Assembly: GCA_951329385.1 (NCBI GenBank)
Contig: OX589589.1
Location: 22,604,729-22,668,728, forward strand
Direction of reading: 5' to 3'
DNA from: Polia nebulosa
Lineage: Eukaryota > Arthropoda > Insecta > Lepidoptera > Noctuidae
Length of the DNA stretch: 64,000 nt
This document shows positions 1 through 11,300 of the stretch, one piece after another. How positions within the stretch are numbered: position 1 is the first letter of the stretch; every line of letters begins with the position of its first letter. The notes under the pieces were generated by a model. It did no database searches. It saw only the letters and a list, made by a program, of their open reading frames with translations, and was not told where the DNA came from. The position numbers and the translations under genes are program-made.

Positions 1-1575
1 TACTGCGTAACCTGGACGTGAACAAGGCTAGTGGCCCCGACGGGATACCGGCAATTGTATTGAGGACTTGTGCGCCTGAGTTGTCTCCGATCTTGACGCG
101 CCTATATCGCCTTTCGTTGGAGACTGGAAAAGTGCCGATGGCTTGGAAGCAAGCTAACGTGCAACCCGTACCCAAGAAGGGTAGTCGAGCTGACCCAGCA
201 AATTATAGGCCCATCTCGGTAACTTCCGTACTCTGTAAGAGTATGGAACGTATACTGAATGGTAAGCTCCTGGCATACCTAGAAGCTAGCGATATCCTAA
301 GTGACCGACAATATGGCTTCCGTCGAAATCGGTCAACGGGAGATCTTCTAGCGTATGCCATTCACATCTGGAGTGAGGCCATCGACAAACAAGGGGAAGC
401 CCTTGCGGTCTCCCTTGATATCTCGAAGGCCTTCGACCGGGTCTGGCACGACAGTCTAATTGGCAAGCTTCCTTCCTTCGGTCTGCCCGCTGCTTTGTGT
501 GGTTGGATTGCAGATTTCCTGAGGGATCGGTCTATCCGAGTAGTCATAGATGGCTGCTCGTCCGGACTGCTGGCTATTAATGCCGGTGTTCCTCAGGGGT
601 CGGTGCTCTCGGCAACATTGTTTTTGCTGCATATTAACGATCTGCTTAAACCCGGTACCTTTGGGTATGCAGACGACAGCACTGTTGCCGAGAGATACGT
701 GCCTGACGCACGAGTTAGTGGGTCTCAGGTGCGGTCTCTCCGCGAGGCTATGGTAGGGCGCTTGAACTTGTCCTTGCAGGCTGTCTCAGAATGGGGCGAT
801 GCCAATCTGGTTAAGTTCAATGCTTCTAAAACCCAGGCGTGTCTTTTTTCTGCTAAAAGGAGCCAATTTCACCCGGCTCCAACTTTCCGAGGTGTAACCG
901 TACCGATAACCGATCAACTTGATCTTCTTGGTGTTACTTTAACATCTACCCTCAATTTTGGTCCCTTCATAGAGGCAAAGGCTCAAGTGGCTGCCAAAAA
1001 GTTGGGGATCCTCGCAAAGGTGAGACGATATTTCACGCCGGAACAGCTGCTCCAACTCTATCAAGCGCAAGTCTGATCGTGTATGGAGTACTGCTCTCAT
1101 CTTTGGGACGGATCGGCCAAATACCAGCTTGATGCCCTTGAGTCAATTGAGAAACGAGCCAAGAGGATCATCGGCAATGATAGACTCGTTGAGTCGAAAC
1201 TCCAAAGTCTTGAACATAGACGCCGAGTTGCTAGCCTGTCGGTTTTCTATCGATTACATTTTGGGGAGTGTGCTACGGAATTGCATGATTTGATTCCGCC
1301 AAGCCCGTTTCATCAAAGGACCACAAGACGTACGGCGAAGTGCCACCGGTTCATGGTAGACATCCCATCCATACGCACAAAGCGTTTTGAGAAAACATTC
1401 ATTGTGCGTACAGCTAGAGAGTGGAATTCCCTACCGGAGTCTGTGTTTCCTGATAGCTATAACCTGGGAGTCTTTAAGTCAAGAGTGAATAGGTTACTTC
1501 TAGGTAAGCGTGCTCCATCTTCGACCACATCATCGCTTGCCGTCGGGTGAGATAGTGGTCAAACGCGAACCTATC

Positions 1576-1608
<33 letters not shown>
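1..1608 (+). mobile_element. Non-LTR retrotransposon (LINE), 3' part, jockey/CR1-like
   Basis: The element runs in from the left window edge and ends in an A27 tract at 1582-1608. The coding part is an RT palm with NYRPIS, a motif A with DISKAFDRVW, the GVPQGSVLS block and YADDST, followed by the usual C-terminal RT tail. The final 3' stretch, about 1466-1581, recurs in the window at 13.9, 30.3 and 35.6 kb as tail-only copies, so this family has been active here repeatedly. Assignment to the jockey/CR1 superfamily rests on motif style; the exact family was not determined. Confidence 0.9.
3..1550 (+). pseudogene. LINE reverse transcriptase ORF2, one nonsense codon
   Basis: A single reading frame is open from the window edge to the TGA at 1548-1550, apart from one TGA at 1074-1076. 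It sits between LYQAQV and SCMEYCSHLW, where relatives have an arginine. The codon reads as CGA changed to TGA, a C-to-T change at a CpG. No frameshift is visible, so the copy is young. The real start lies outside the window. It would encode a reverse transcriptase copying its own RNA at the target site; the endonuclease part is upstream of the window. Confidence 0.88.
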
Positions 1609-1613
<5 letters not shown>

Positions 1614-1698
1614 CGTGCTCCATCTTCGACCACATCATCGCTTACCATCAGGTGAGATGGTGGTCAAACGCGTGCCTATCAATAATAATAAAAAAAAA
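1609..1698 (+). repeat. Second, 5'-truncated LINE 3' tail joined to the first poly-A
   Basis: Directly after A27 the sequence resumes with the last ~90 bp of the same LINE tail, from the segment reading GCAAGCGTGCTCC, and ends in its own A-rich tract. It differs from the first tail at several positions, for example TACCATCAGG against TGCCGTCGGG, so it is a different source copy rather than a slippage duplicate. Confidence 0.85.
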
Positions 1699-1863
1699 TT
1701 AAGAAACTATAGCTCACATAGCTGGTTACATAACAAGACAGCTAATTAAAAAAAATAAGTGTGATATTTTGCGTTGGTGCTTTGGTTACAGAAAAAAGTC
1801 CATCATTACATAGATTCATAATATCTAAGGATAAAGGGGGATTATTATACCTTATACTCGTAT

Positions 1864-1907
1864 AATTGATCATGCTACGCGTGCTAATACGCGTAGCATG
1901 ACCAATT
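1864..1907. repeat. Imperfect 44-bp palindrome
   Basis: Arms 1864-1882 and 1889-1907 pair at 18 of 19 positions around the 6-nt loop GCTAAT. The arm core TCATGCTACGCGT appears again at 3491-3503, making the right arm plus the distant copy a 16-bp terminal inverted repeat enclosing about 1.6 kb. Confidence 0.8.
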
Positions 1908-2483
1908 CTATCTCTACTCTACCAAGAGTAGACAAAGTTACGAGTATTTCTATGCCACTCTATATCTCTACTGCCCGAGCACGGCGCGACCCGTAGACTC
2001 GCGTTTCTACGAAGACAAAGACATATTCATTCTTTCCATAGCAACGGGTAGGTAGTTAGTGATGTAGACAAGCTAGAATTCTGCGATAATATATTACATT
2101 TCGTTATCGAAATAAATGTGTGTAACACCAAGTTCTAAAACCTTTTAAACGTAACTCAAAGCAACAACGAAACGTACTAATTTTATTCTGTCATTTCTGT
2201 CATCTGTGTTGACTGTTTTTTTTTTTTCTATTTTACTATCCCCGAAGGGAAGGCGAAAGTCTTTTGACCATATTGCCTAGTCTTACGTAGTAATTTATAC
2301 TTTTTTTCCATTAGAATGCAGATGTAACACATTCTAATGTTTTTTGCAGTATTTGGCAACAAATGTGTCGAGTCAGCCTTCTCGGCTCGGCTCGACTACA
2401 ATAAAATTCTAAGCTCCATTTTCCCGAGATCGCGCCTGTTTCAATGATTCCACATATTGTCCATTTGCATTGACACTTGAGAC

Positions 2484-2580
2484 ACAAAACAACACCAATT
2501 TTACATCACAATATCCACTAGGAATCAATAAACGAATAATTAAAACAGCCACTGAACTTCACTCGACAAATCCCGCCAAT
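2484..2580 (-). repeat. Dispersed repeat, inverted copy of 10930-11028
   Basis: The segment with ACACCAATTTTACATC and AAAACAGCCACTGAACTTC followed by ATCCCGCCAA is the reverse complement of 10930-11028, at roughly 85 percent identity by eye. The ends of this family were not determined. Confidence 0.65.
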
Positions 2581-4114
2581 TTGTTTGTTGTTTGTACAAC
2601 AATATTTGTGTTTGTGGAGACTGATCGTGTTGGATTTGTGTAAATAACAACCAACAAACAAAGTAAATAAATAATGAAACATAGGAAAAATGTACTTTGT
2701 TATGTTAATTTTCGCATTTTGTTACACAATGTGGAAAATAACAAAACTTTAAAATACATTATTCAAATGATTGGTTTTTGGAAAAGTTATTGACGTGACA
2801 ACGTCTTATAAATTGGTTTGCCGGGTGACACTTCAAGAAACTGCGTTACGCTCCGCTCACGTTATGCGCTCACAATGAGAGCGAGTGAGAGGCACGCGTC
2901 CCTTCCACTCGGGCAACATTAAAATTATTTTACCACTCAAAGTCGTTGTCACGTAAAACTTTCGCCCGTATACCGACTTTACAGGCAACCAATTTTTTAT
3001 TTATTTTTTTCGGGAAGATCGAGAGCCTCCGTTAATGCTCGTACGGCGTTTCTTTCTGCCTTCTTTTCATTCTTCTCGGTACAAAACTGAGAAAATGGCG
3101 ACGGTAACCCCCAGACATGTTTTTAAAATCAAACTTCAAACACACACACACACTCACTTCATTTCTTTTATTGGCTTTTGTGGAAGATTCGCCACAATTT
3201 TGAAATGAAACAGCCGCCTAATTGAGTTTTTAAAATCAATAAAGATCTTGTCTAGGTCTAATGAGATGTAGACTATTTGACACTTCTTGAGTAGAAATGT
3301 CTGTACCCTCATGTGTCAAAAGTAGAGAAAAATTGGTCGTCATGCTTTACATTGTAGACTTTTGTTGACTGAAGAATAGAAACATTTCTTCTCCTCAGTT
3401 TTAACATCGCCATGCTTGACACGGTAGAAATCTTTCTACAATCTGTCATTTTGTCTATTCTTCCGTCGACAAAACCCGTTTCTAGGGTGGTCATGCTACG
3501 CGTGCAGAAGATGTTATTAAGACATGCCAGACGTCCGATATGTTTTTAAAAAAGTATCGTATATTTAATAAAGGCATTATCATCACAAAAATAATGCGCC
3601 AATTTATCGGGTCGTCGATATTCCAACATATAGTTTATCATCAGTTCCTTCATCAAATCATGTTACCGACTTAATGAAAGCCATCACGGCAAAATATATT
3701 AATATTCGCTATCATCACTTGTTAAAATTAAACATGAAGCCATCAAAACGGCAACTATTAAACAAATATGTGTTATTTCAAGGTCAATAAATATTTTTAG
3801 TACTATCTACCATCGTTTTATTTAACTTAGACCTTTTAAAGACAATCAAAATTTTCCATTACTTAAAAGATTTGTATGTGCAAATAAAATATACATCGAT
3901 ATTGAAATATCGATATGTCTACATCTCTAGCTGAGTAGCAAAAGAGATAACATGTGCATGCGAATATGACATCTATTTTTAAGACATTAGCGTTCTAAAT
4001 TGAATAATTTTGTTTCCGCTCCATCTAGCGGTGAGTAGCTTAACTCGTTGTAAATTGGACAACTTTAGATTGATAAGTGATAAACGTCTTTATTGACTGT
4101 GACAGGTAATATAA

Positions 4115-4172
4115 TAACAACTTTCGGAAGTTGTAATAAGAGTATAACAACTTTCGGAAGTTGTAATAAGAG
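4115..4172. repeat. Two 28-bp direct repeats with internal dyad
   Basis: The unit at 4115-4142 is repeated exactly at 4145-4172, with TA between. Each unit contains ACAACT-TTCGGA-AGTTGT, a short dyad. Confidence 0.85.
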
Positions 4173-4259
4173 TTAATTTTTGACAGCAATAAATGGATGA
4201 TATTTCAAAGTTGCATTTGTAGTTTGTAGCCAATTATATCACGTTTTTTTGTGTGTGTA

Positions 4260-4448
4260 ACGAGCAATTTTATTTGTAAATGTGTGAGTTTGGCGACACT
4301 GGTCCCCGTGATTAAGCAGTGTTAGGGCACTTCCACTGTTTTTTCTATTCCGTGGGTCATACAAATATTTCTTCCGTGCGGGGATCGAACCCGCGACACG
4401 CAGCGCAGCAGCCGAACGCTCAACCACTACGCCAACTGTGCCGTCGTC
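4260..4448 (-). mobile_element. tRNA-derived SINE (head present), minus strand
   Basis: On the minus strand there is a RNA polymerase III type-2 promoter: an A box reading TGGCGTAGTGG and a B box reading GGTTCGATCCC, spaced as in a tRNA gene. The head starts near 4448 and is followed by a tRNA-unrelated body. A second copy lies at 55982-56190 with a clear A-tail. This copy's 3' end is vague and no target-site duplication was found. Confidence 0.7.
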
Positions 4449-4513
4449 GTTGGTTTGGTAAAGTAAAAAAAATACCGTGTCCAATATTTTTTGATAATCT
4501 AACTTACGGACTA
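4449..4513 (+). repeat. Left part of an older repeat split by the jockey LINE
   Basis: GGTTTGGTAAAG, then GTGTCCAATATTTTTTGATAATC and ACTTACGGACTA match the start of the uninterrupted copy at 16264-16400. The repeat continues at 7444-7480 on the other side of the LINE. Confidence 0.7.
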
Positions 4514-7431
4514 TTTTTTTTTTTTTGTTTGGGACTTCTCGCAGGTCAGCCTCTGAGGCTGTCGTCTGCTCAACCGGGCTTGCCTGTGTAGGCTTTAATG
4601 TATTAAAGCCTCCAGCCAGGACTTATTATTTTCTTATAAACTAAGTGACAACGCTAAGGGCACCCCTTGCGGGGTACGGGCCTCGGCTTAGGGCGTCACT
4701 GGGGGGGGCAGCAAGGGAAGGCTGGATCAGATTTTCATTAATTAGTGGATTTACTGGCTCAGCGGCACGTGCTGGCGAGAGATGGGGAGGACAATGACTT
4801 AGATTTCGCGACGGGCCTCGCCGGCGAGGCCGGAAAATCGGCGGTCTGATGTGTTTTCTGAGGGTGCTAGTCTTCCTACGGCTCTCTTGGAGCAGGGTGG
4901 TAGCGTCGTCGTCTGGGACTAGAAGGGTATGCCGGGGGCGGCGAATCCTAGAGATTTGAGAGGGAACGTATCGAGTAGCCGATGCGATAAGAGGGTTATG
5001 ATGCTTAGCAGCAGTTTCAAAGAAGCGCTGGGTAGAGCGTTTCATGAACTGCTGCAAGGTTGGGATTTTGAGGACGACATGCAGTTGCTCATTCCTCACA
5101 AAGTAGGGGGCATCCACCACCTTGCGGAGAAAGCGGTGCTGCAATGTCGACATCTTGTGGAGGTGACGGGGCTTGGCATGTGCGAACACTGGGCAAGCAT
5201 AGGTCATGATTGGTCGGATGACCGAGGTGTAGGTACGCAATTTGCACTTGAGTGACAATTTGCTTTTGCCGTTCAGGAGGAGATGGAGTCTACCTTGAGC
5301 AAAGGCGGCCCGCAAGCGAGCCTGCCTTATGTGCTCGGCGAATGAGAGATGCTGGTCGAGGATTACGCCTAAGTACTTGGCCTGCTTCTCCCAAGGGATC
5401 GGCTTGCCGTACATGGTGATCGGACGAGGGGGTCTAACCGTATGTCTCGGTTTAGAGTAAAGGACAGCCTGACTTTTCTCTGGGTTGACCTCAATTCTCC
5501 ATTTCCGGAACCACTGGCCCAGCTGGGTTGTGGAGGATTGGAGATTGAGACCTATCTGTGCGGGTGAGCGACCCGTGTAGAAAATGGCCGTGTCGTCAGC
5601 GAATAATGCTAACTGTGCCTTTTTGGGTTTTGGGATATCGCTGGTGAACAGCGTAAAAGCTAGGGGGGCTACCACAGAGCCTTGAGGGACACCCAATCTT
5701 ATGGGGCGGGGGGAGGATAAAGCGCCCTCTACGCGATAGCGAAAGGTGCGATTCGACAGGTAGTTACGCAAGATGAGCACGAGACGATCTGGCACTCCTA
5801 GTTGGTACAACTTAAAGATTAAGCCGTTGTGCTAGACTTTATCGAATGCTTTCGCTATATCGAAGTACAAGACACCGGTCGTATAATCACGCTGGAATCC
5901 AGCGCTCATTTATGTTCGACCATGCGGTAGACTTGTTGGACGCACGAGTGTTCGGAGCGGAATCCGAATTGCTCGTTGGGAATGAGACTCTCTTCTTCCT
6001 CGGCAAAATCTTTGAGTCGCTTGTAAATAAGCTTCTCGTAGATCTTTCCGAGGACATTGAGTAAACTAATGGGGTGGTAGCTAGTGGGGTCAGACTTGGG
6101 CTTGCCTAGTTTTGGAATACCAATGACAGTGGCCTGTTTCCACGCTTGGGGGAACATATTATTACTTAGGGCACCATTGAAGATGGCGGTCAAAAGCATA
6201 ATAAGTTGGGCTGGGAAGAGTTGAATAGCTCTGTTGGCTATGCCATCAGAGCCTGGGGCTTTTCTGGGTTGAAGCTTCTTGATGACGTCATCTACCTCGT
6301 CGGGAGTGACGGGGGGTAGTGGGTCATCAGGATCTTCGACCGGAGGGAGGGAAGCTCTCCTTTCGACCTCAGCATCCACCATGTCTAGGTGGGCCTGATC
6401 TACTGGTTGAGAGCTGGGAGAGCATTGGGACTCTAGACTGTCGGCTAGGCATTCCGCCTTTTCGGCGTTATCAAAAGCGACACTCTTGTCAGGACGAATG
6501 AGAGGAGGCATTGAGGCCTCAGTCTTGGATCGCAGCTTTCTCTGGAGCTTCCAGAAAGCCAGGTGGTTGGGCTCTAGTTCGCTCAGCGTCTTTTCCCAGT
6601 TCGCAGAACGATGCTCAGCAGTACGTCTCTTTACAGCACGCTGTAAGTTACGCATGTGAGCCCTGTTTGCGTGACAGGGAAAATTGCTGTATGCACGAAT
6701 GGCAGCGTTCTTCTCGGTTATCAGACTACGTACATCCGCTGGGAGTTTCCAGCGACGGTCCTCCGTCACTGGCACCTCTCTTGAACAGTCGTTCAAGACG
6801 GTTCGCACGTGATCCGTAAGCGAGTTGATCGCCGCTGTCGTATCAGCGACTGAGCTTATGTGATCTGGGATAGAGTCCAAGTGAACCGACGTGGTGGATT
6901 TTAGACTTTCGCTTACTTTCTTCCAGTCAGTGATTACTTTGGGGGGGGGGGGGGGGGATTTGGGTCGGTCTCACCTGAGCGGGAGCCCAGGTGTAGGAAC
7001 ACCGGCCGGTGGTCAGAGTCCAGTTCATGCAATACTTCCACCGAATGCAAACATAAGTTTATATTCTTTAGAAGTGCCACATCTAGGACGCTGGGAGTGT
7101 AATTGACGTTGTGGGGGTAATATGTTATGTTGGACTCATCGGTATGATGACGTCGAAGTTGAGGGTAGAGCTCAGATTATGTACGAGCCTGCCCTTGGAA
7201 TTGGAGTAATTGCGACCCCATATAGGGTGCTTGGCATTGAGATCACCTGCTAGGATGATGGAACTACTCATGCCGAAGAGTTTAGTGAGGTCGCTGGAGA
7301 TGGCATCGATTTTATCAGGTGAAGATGCCGAGTCAGGTGGGATATAGGCGGATACGACTGTGATTGGCTGATGGCCAGTCATGCCCAGCCGACAGGCAGA
7401 GTACTCAAGGAGGGATTGAGGGGCGGGAGGG
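4514..7431 (-). mobile_element. Jockey-clade LINE, 5'-truncated, with 12-bp target-site duplication
   Basis: The 12-mer ACTTACGGACTA stands at 4502-4513 beside the poly-T (minus-strand A-tail) and again at 7432-7443 beside the 5' end, which fixes both boundaries. On the minus strand the order is C-terminal endonuclease, linker, reverse transcriptase and a short 3' UTR. The element lacks ORF1 and the endonuclease N-terminus, so it was truncated at insertion. A poly-G run of 17 (6941-6957) lies in the endonuclease-RT linker as a proline tract on the coding strand. Confidence 0.93.
4641..7431 (-). pseudogene. Jockey-type endonuclease/reverse transcriptase, broken ORF2
   Basis: Endonuclease motifs AYIPPDS, AGDLNAKHPIWG and, after a one-base frame change near 7140-7147, SDHRPV are visible. 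The RT follows with KAPGSDG, FGFRSEHS, FDIAKAFDKV, GVPQGSVVAP and FADDTAIF. Lesions: the frameshift near 7145, another between about 5880 and 5905, and a TAG at 5834-5832 replacing the tryptophan expected after FDKV. The C-terminal end near 4641 is intact. The jockey assignment rests on motif wording; the copy cannot encode a full protein. Confidence 0.9.
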
Positions 7432-7443
7432 ACTTACGGACTA

Positions 7444-7560
7444 AATAGAATTATTATTTGTATACCCAGGACAAGACCCTATTACTGCGCCATCAGCTTC
7501 CAGAGCCGGCGGAATTGACAAAATGTGTGGCGACGCAACTGCCTTGTACGTACAATTCCA
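7444..7560 (+). repeat. Right part of the repeat split by the jockey LINE
   Basis: AATTATTATTTGTATACCCAGGACAAGACCCTATT continues, after the target-site duplication, the repeat that starts at 4449. The equivalent in the unsplit copy is at about 16361-16396. What follows to 7560 was not assigned. Confidence 0.6.
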
Positions 7561-7729
7561 TCAGAAATTGCTATTAAATAATCATCAGTTTATAATAAAT
7601 CGTCACGCGTTTCTGACGCATGTGCAATTTATCGATTACTGTGTCTAAACAGACAAGCAAACGAAATATGGTACGGACTAATACACCTGGTATTCTCGCT
7701 CATTATCATCACCACATGTACACTCTCGC

Positions 7730-7914
7730 CTGCCCGGGGGTTGAGGATAAATTCGAAACAGTTACCTCGCCCCCGGGCACTAAGGGCAGGAAGGAACAAA
7801 ACGAACGAAAACCCACCCCGGTTTTAGTCAGTAAGAGTCTGACACGCCCTCTCGCTCCGCCCAGAGCGGGAGAAGTCATTGGATGATTTCCCACCACACA
7901 AAAAAAAAATGTAA
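7730..7914 (+). mobile_element. Short LINE-tail-related retroelement (SINE candidate), 12-bp TSD
   Basis: The 12-mer GTACACTCTCGC flanks the element exactly (7718-7729 and 7915-7926). It begins CTGCCCGGGGG, ends in a short A-tract, and shares its body with the 3' region of an R1-like LINE seen at 26.1, 33.5 and 62.4 kb. A 10-bp hairpin (7731-7740 with 7770-7779) opens the element and a second one (7849-7857 with 7864-7872) precedes the tail. It has no coding capacity. Confidence 0.85.
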
Positions 7915-8280
7915 GTACACTCTCGCGTCACACACCACGTCGCGTAATATCACTACTAGTCGTGCCCGCTAGCTCAGGCTTACGCGCCTAGAGAAGAGTG
8001 CCACACAAGGCGTACGATTCGAGGAAGTGCTTCGGGCCGAGCAGACTTAGAATACCTATTATTACTATTATTTCGTCACAGTTTGCTATATTAATGGAAC
8101 TTACAAACAGCACATACTAGGTTCTGACCGAAACTCGCCCGCGTGAACGAAATCCTTCCTTATTCCTAGTATGCGTTATAAAGGAAAACCCACTGCAAAA
8201 TTTCAGCTCTCTAGGTCTAAGGGTTCTGGACGTTGATGAGCCAATTATAACTTATAACTAGAAATAAATGTGATTTGTAC

Positions 8281-8356
8281 CTTGATTTTAAAGAAAGTCA
8301 CCGTCAGCTGCTGCCCAGAATCGTCTTTGCCTAGCGAGTCAATAAATATTTCGTAT
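8281..8356 (-). CDS. CCDC39: CCDC39 exon 16 (last one found)
   Basis: After TTTCAG it reads YEIFIDSLGKDDSGQQL and TVTFFKIK, matching the family segment RYEIL...YYVIKAAQ, and ends in phase 0 at AAG|GTACAA. If the donor were not used, translation would stop 14 codons later. Further exons would be expected on the minus strand below 8281; none were recognised. Confidence 0.85.
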
Positions 8357-11300
8357 CTGAAACAAAAAAAAACAAATCTCGATATTTTAGATGATATCAT
8401 ATAAAACTTGAACATGTTTTCGCGACTAAATCTCAGACTACCTAATAGTACTAATTACTAAATCCTGAAAAGTGCTGGTGGTTGTGCATATTCTGTGAAG
8501 AGACTCCACACTCACAATCGAGATAGGTGTACGCCATCTAACTCATTTGGTAAGAGCACAGAGCACCGAGAAGCCTCAGCGGACAGCTACTCGAGATAGC
8601 CAAAACTTAACATACAAACTAATTGTGTCAGTGAGTTTCACCGTTTACTTATAAAAACTGGCGGCCCTTTTTTTTTTTTTTTTTTTTTTTGGGGGGTGGG
8701 AAATCATCCAATGACTTCTTCCGCTCTAGGGTGGAGCGGAAGGGTGTGTCAGACTCTTACTGACTAAAACCCACCCCTGTTCCTCCCTGCCTCGAGTGCC
8801 CGACAGTCCTTACTATGGCTATACTAAGAATAATAATAATTCTTCTATTTCAGATAACTAAGATCCAATGATACCCGCAAATTGTGCTCAGTGCAATAGG
8901 GTAATTCTCGTGTTTATTTTTGAACAATATTTTATATGAAACAACAAATAAATCTTTTTCAACACATTTGCTCAAAAAATTCATTTACGAAGCCAGCTTG
9001 TGGTTGTTATTTTTGCTGTTGTTGATTGTTGTTGTTGGTAGTGTTGTCGTTGTCGTCGGTGGTAGTTGTTGTTGTTAGTTGTAGTTGTTGTTATTGGTTG
9101 TTTTTATTGGTAGTGTTTTTGGTTGTTGCATTTGTTGTTATTGTTGTTTTTTGTTGATGTTGGTTGTTAGTTGTTGTTGTTGTGTTACTTTTTTTTGCAT
9201 AGATGTTTCTAGGGAGAAAGGAGTAGTCGAAAGCGGTGGCGTAGTGGGGTCATCGTGGCACGAGTCATGCCGGTTTTCGTCACGACATTCGAGTCGGTTT
9301 TACCGCCAAGCCGCGCCAATAGATGTGATTCACATCAACAACAAAATTCTGTTTTCTCGCAAATGTGTTGAAAAACGTTGTATGACACACGTGCGGATTG
9401 GTATTTACAAAGACGTGACTATGGTAAGCCCTCGACTTCGTCTCGAGATTACATTCGCCTACTCGTTTGTAAAAACCAACTTACCGCACTAGTATCATAA
9501 ATAACTATTACTGAAAACAACATCAACAATTAGTTATTAGATGAAGCACCAAATAGCATTTCAAATATTGGTATAAGGAAGAGTTGGGCGTGGTGGGGAA
9601 ATAATCTTTTTAGGTTTCCGTACCCGAAGTTTCCAAACGGAGCACTATTGCTGTCACTCACGTGTTCATCTGTCTGTCTGTTCGTCGTCTATCACAAAAT
9701 TTTGTTCCGAAGAATTTTTTAACTTCCCATTGATCTATAAACTTAAAATTTGGTGATAATGTAATAAATCAATTTTTTTTTAAATTCCCTCATTTGGTAC
9801 GGAACCCTAAATGTGCGAAGTCCGACACGCACTTAGCCGGTTTCTTTGTACGCGCGTAACCTCATGACGGTGACGTCATACGTCAGTTGAGAGTCAGTTA
9901 CTTAATTTTGAACGGATTCGAAAAATTCTTTCTTGTTTCGATTTTGGAAAAAGTTATATAAATTAAGTTATATTTTAGTTAAATAAAAAAAAACTGAGTC
10001 AATTACCCTTTTGCACGGCTACGCATATAAAATGATTAGAAATGGCGTCAATTGGCGTCTCTAGTTACTGCCGGTACATCATTACACGATTTCGGACCAG
10101 ATCAACATATGAATAAGTCCAAATGCCCATAATATTCAGTACCTTTTAACAAGTTGGTCGATGCGTTGCTCTCGCTCGCGTATCTCGGAGCGCAGCTTGC
10201 CGCAGTCCTCAAACAATGCACGCTTCTGCACGGCGAACATCTCGCGTCGGGTGTTTATCTCCACTATGCGCTCGTTCATGGCCTGGGGAAGACGAAAAAT
10301 GCATGGATACGAAAGGAAAACGGATTTTGAAATTTAAATTTCGTCAGTTGGAATCGAATATGTTAGAACGTAACGCCTTGCCGAAAATAAGGTCTCTGAC
10401 AAATAGTTATCTAAGTCTACTGTCTTTCTTTTCATATCGGTATGTGGCTATGAGAAGAAATGAATTAAATATATATACATATTTTTTTTTTTTTTTTTAT
10501 TGCGGCCTCCAGACGCTTGCCGAATAGTCCCGAGAAACGTCATTGAGAATAGTTTCTTGGCCTTTCTTTGCTATTGAGTCTGTCTTCACTCCTCCTTGCT
10601 GTAAATGTGAAGGCTGCTGAAGTACTACCATTTTACTTATGGATAAGTTGAAGTTACCGCGTCTATCTGTAGCCGCTGCTCGTCCAGCCCGAAGGCGGTG
10701 TCGTCCAGGCGGCTGACGGCGCGCGCGGCTTGGGCCACGCGCAGGCGCATGAGCGCCTCTTCCACGCGCATGCGCCGCCACAGGGTACGGGACGCTGACA
10801 GCTCCTTCTCGCCGCCTTCTACGTTCAGCATCGCGGTTTTTAGACGGCTTTGCTGTAATTATAACAAAGGTTATTTACTTAAGTTTACTGAAATAAAAGG
10901 ATAGTTTTAAAGGGTATTAAAGTCATATTTTGTTTTTTGGCGGGATTTTTTCAAAAGAAGTTCAGTGGCTGTTTTAATTATATGCAAATTGATTTCTAGT
11001 GGATATTATGATGTAAAATTGGTGTAGTTTTGGGACCGCCAGAGCCCTGCAGCGCCGGAGCCGTAACAGAAACCATGCCTGTTGCATGCTTGATGCATGA
11101 TTGCTGCATGTATGCTGTTTGCTTGCTGCCTGCTTACTGCATGCTTGCTGCGTGCTTGCTGCATGCTTGCTGCATGCTGGCTGCGTGCTTGCTTCATGCT
11201 TGCTGCTTGCTTGCTACCAGTTTGCTGCTTGCTTGCTACCAGTTTGCTGCATGCACGGTATATGCTTGTTTGCATGCTGCATGCTTTCTGCATGCATGGT

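Larger units (their letters stand above)
1700..4240. other. Gene-free AT-rich stretch with small repeats
   Basis: No coding exon was recognised on either strand. The stretch holds a 44-bp palindrome (1864-1907), a related terminal motif at 3488-3503, a short CA run near 3140-3155, an inverted copy of a dispersed repeat (about 2484-2580) and two 28-bp direct repeats at 4115-4172. Further C-terminal exons of CCDC39 were looked for here on the minus strand and not found. Confidence 0.6.

Noticed and set aside
4375..4448. tRNA gene on the minus strand
   Set aside because: A and B boxes are present but the sequence does not close a normal acceptor stem and is followed by a SINE body seen again at 56 kb.
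4319..4591. Plus-strand 90-aa ORF and minus-strand 81-aa ORF around 4.2-4.6 kb
   Set aside because: They run through the SINE head and the LINE poly-A; no protein character.
9085..9492. 135-aa ORF with a hydrophobic start resembling a membrane protein
   Set aside because: The first half is the TTG microsatellite; the rest shows no domain or splice support.
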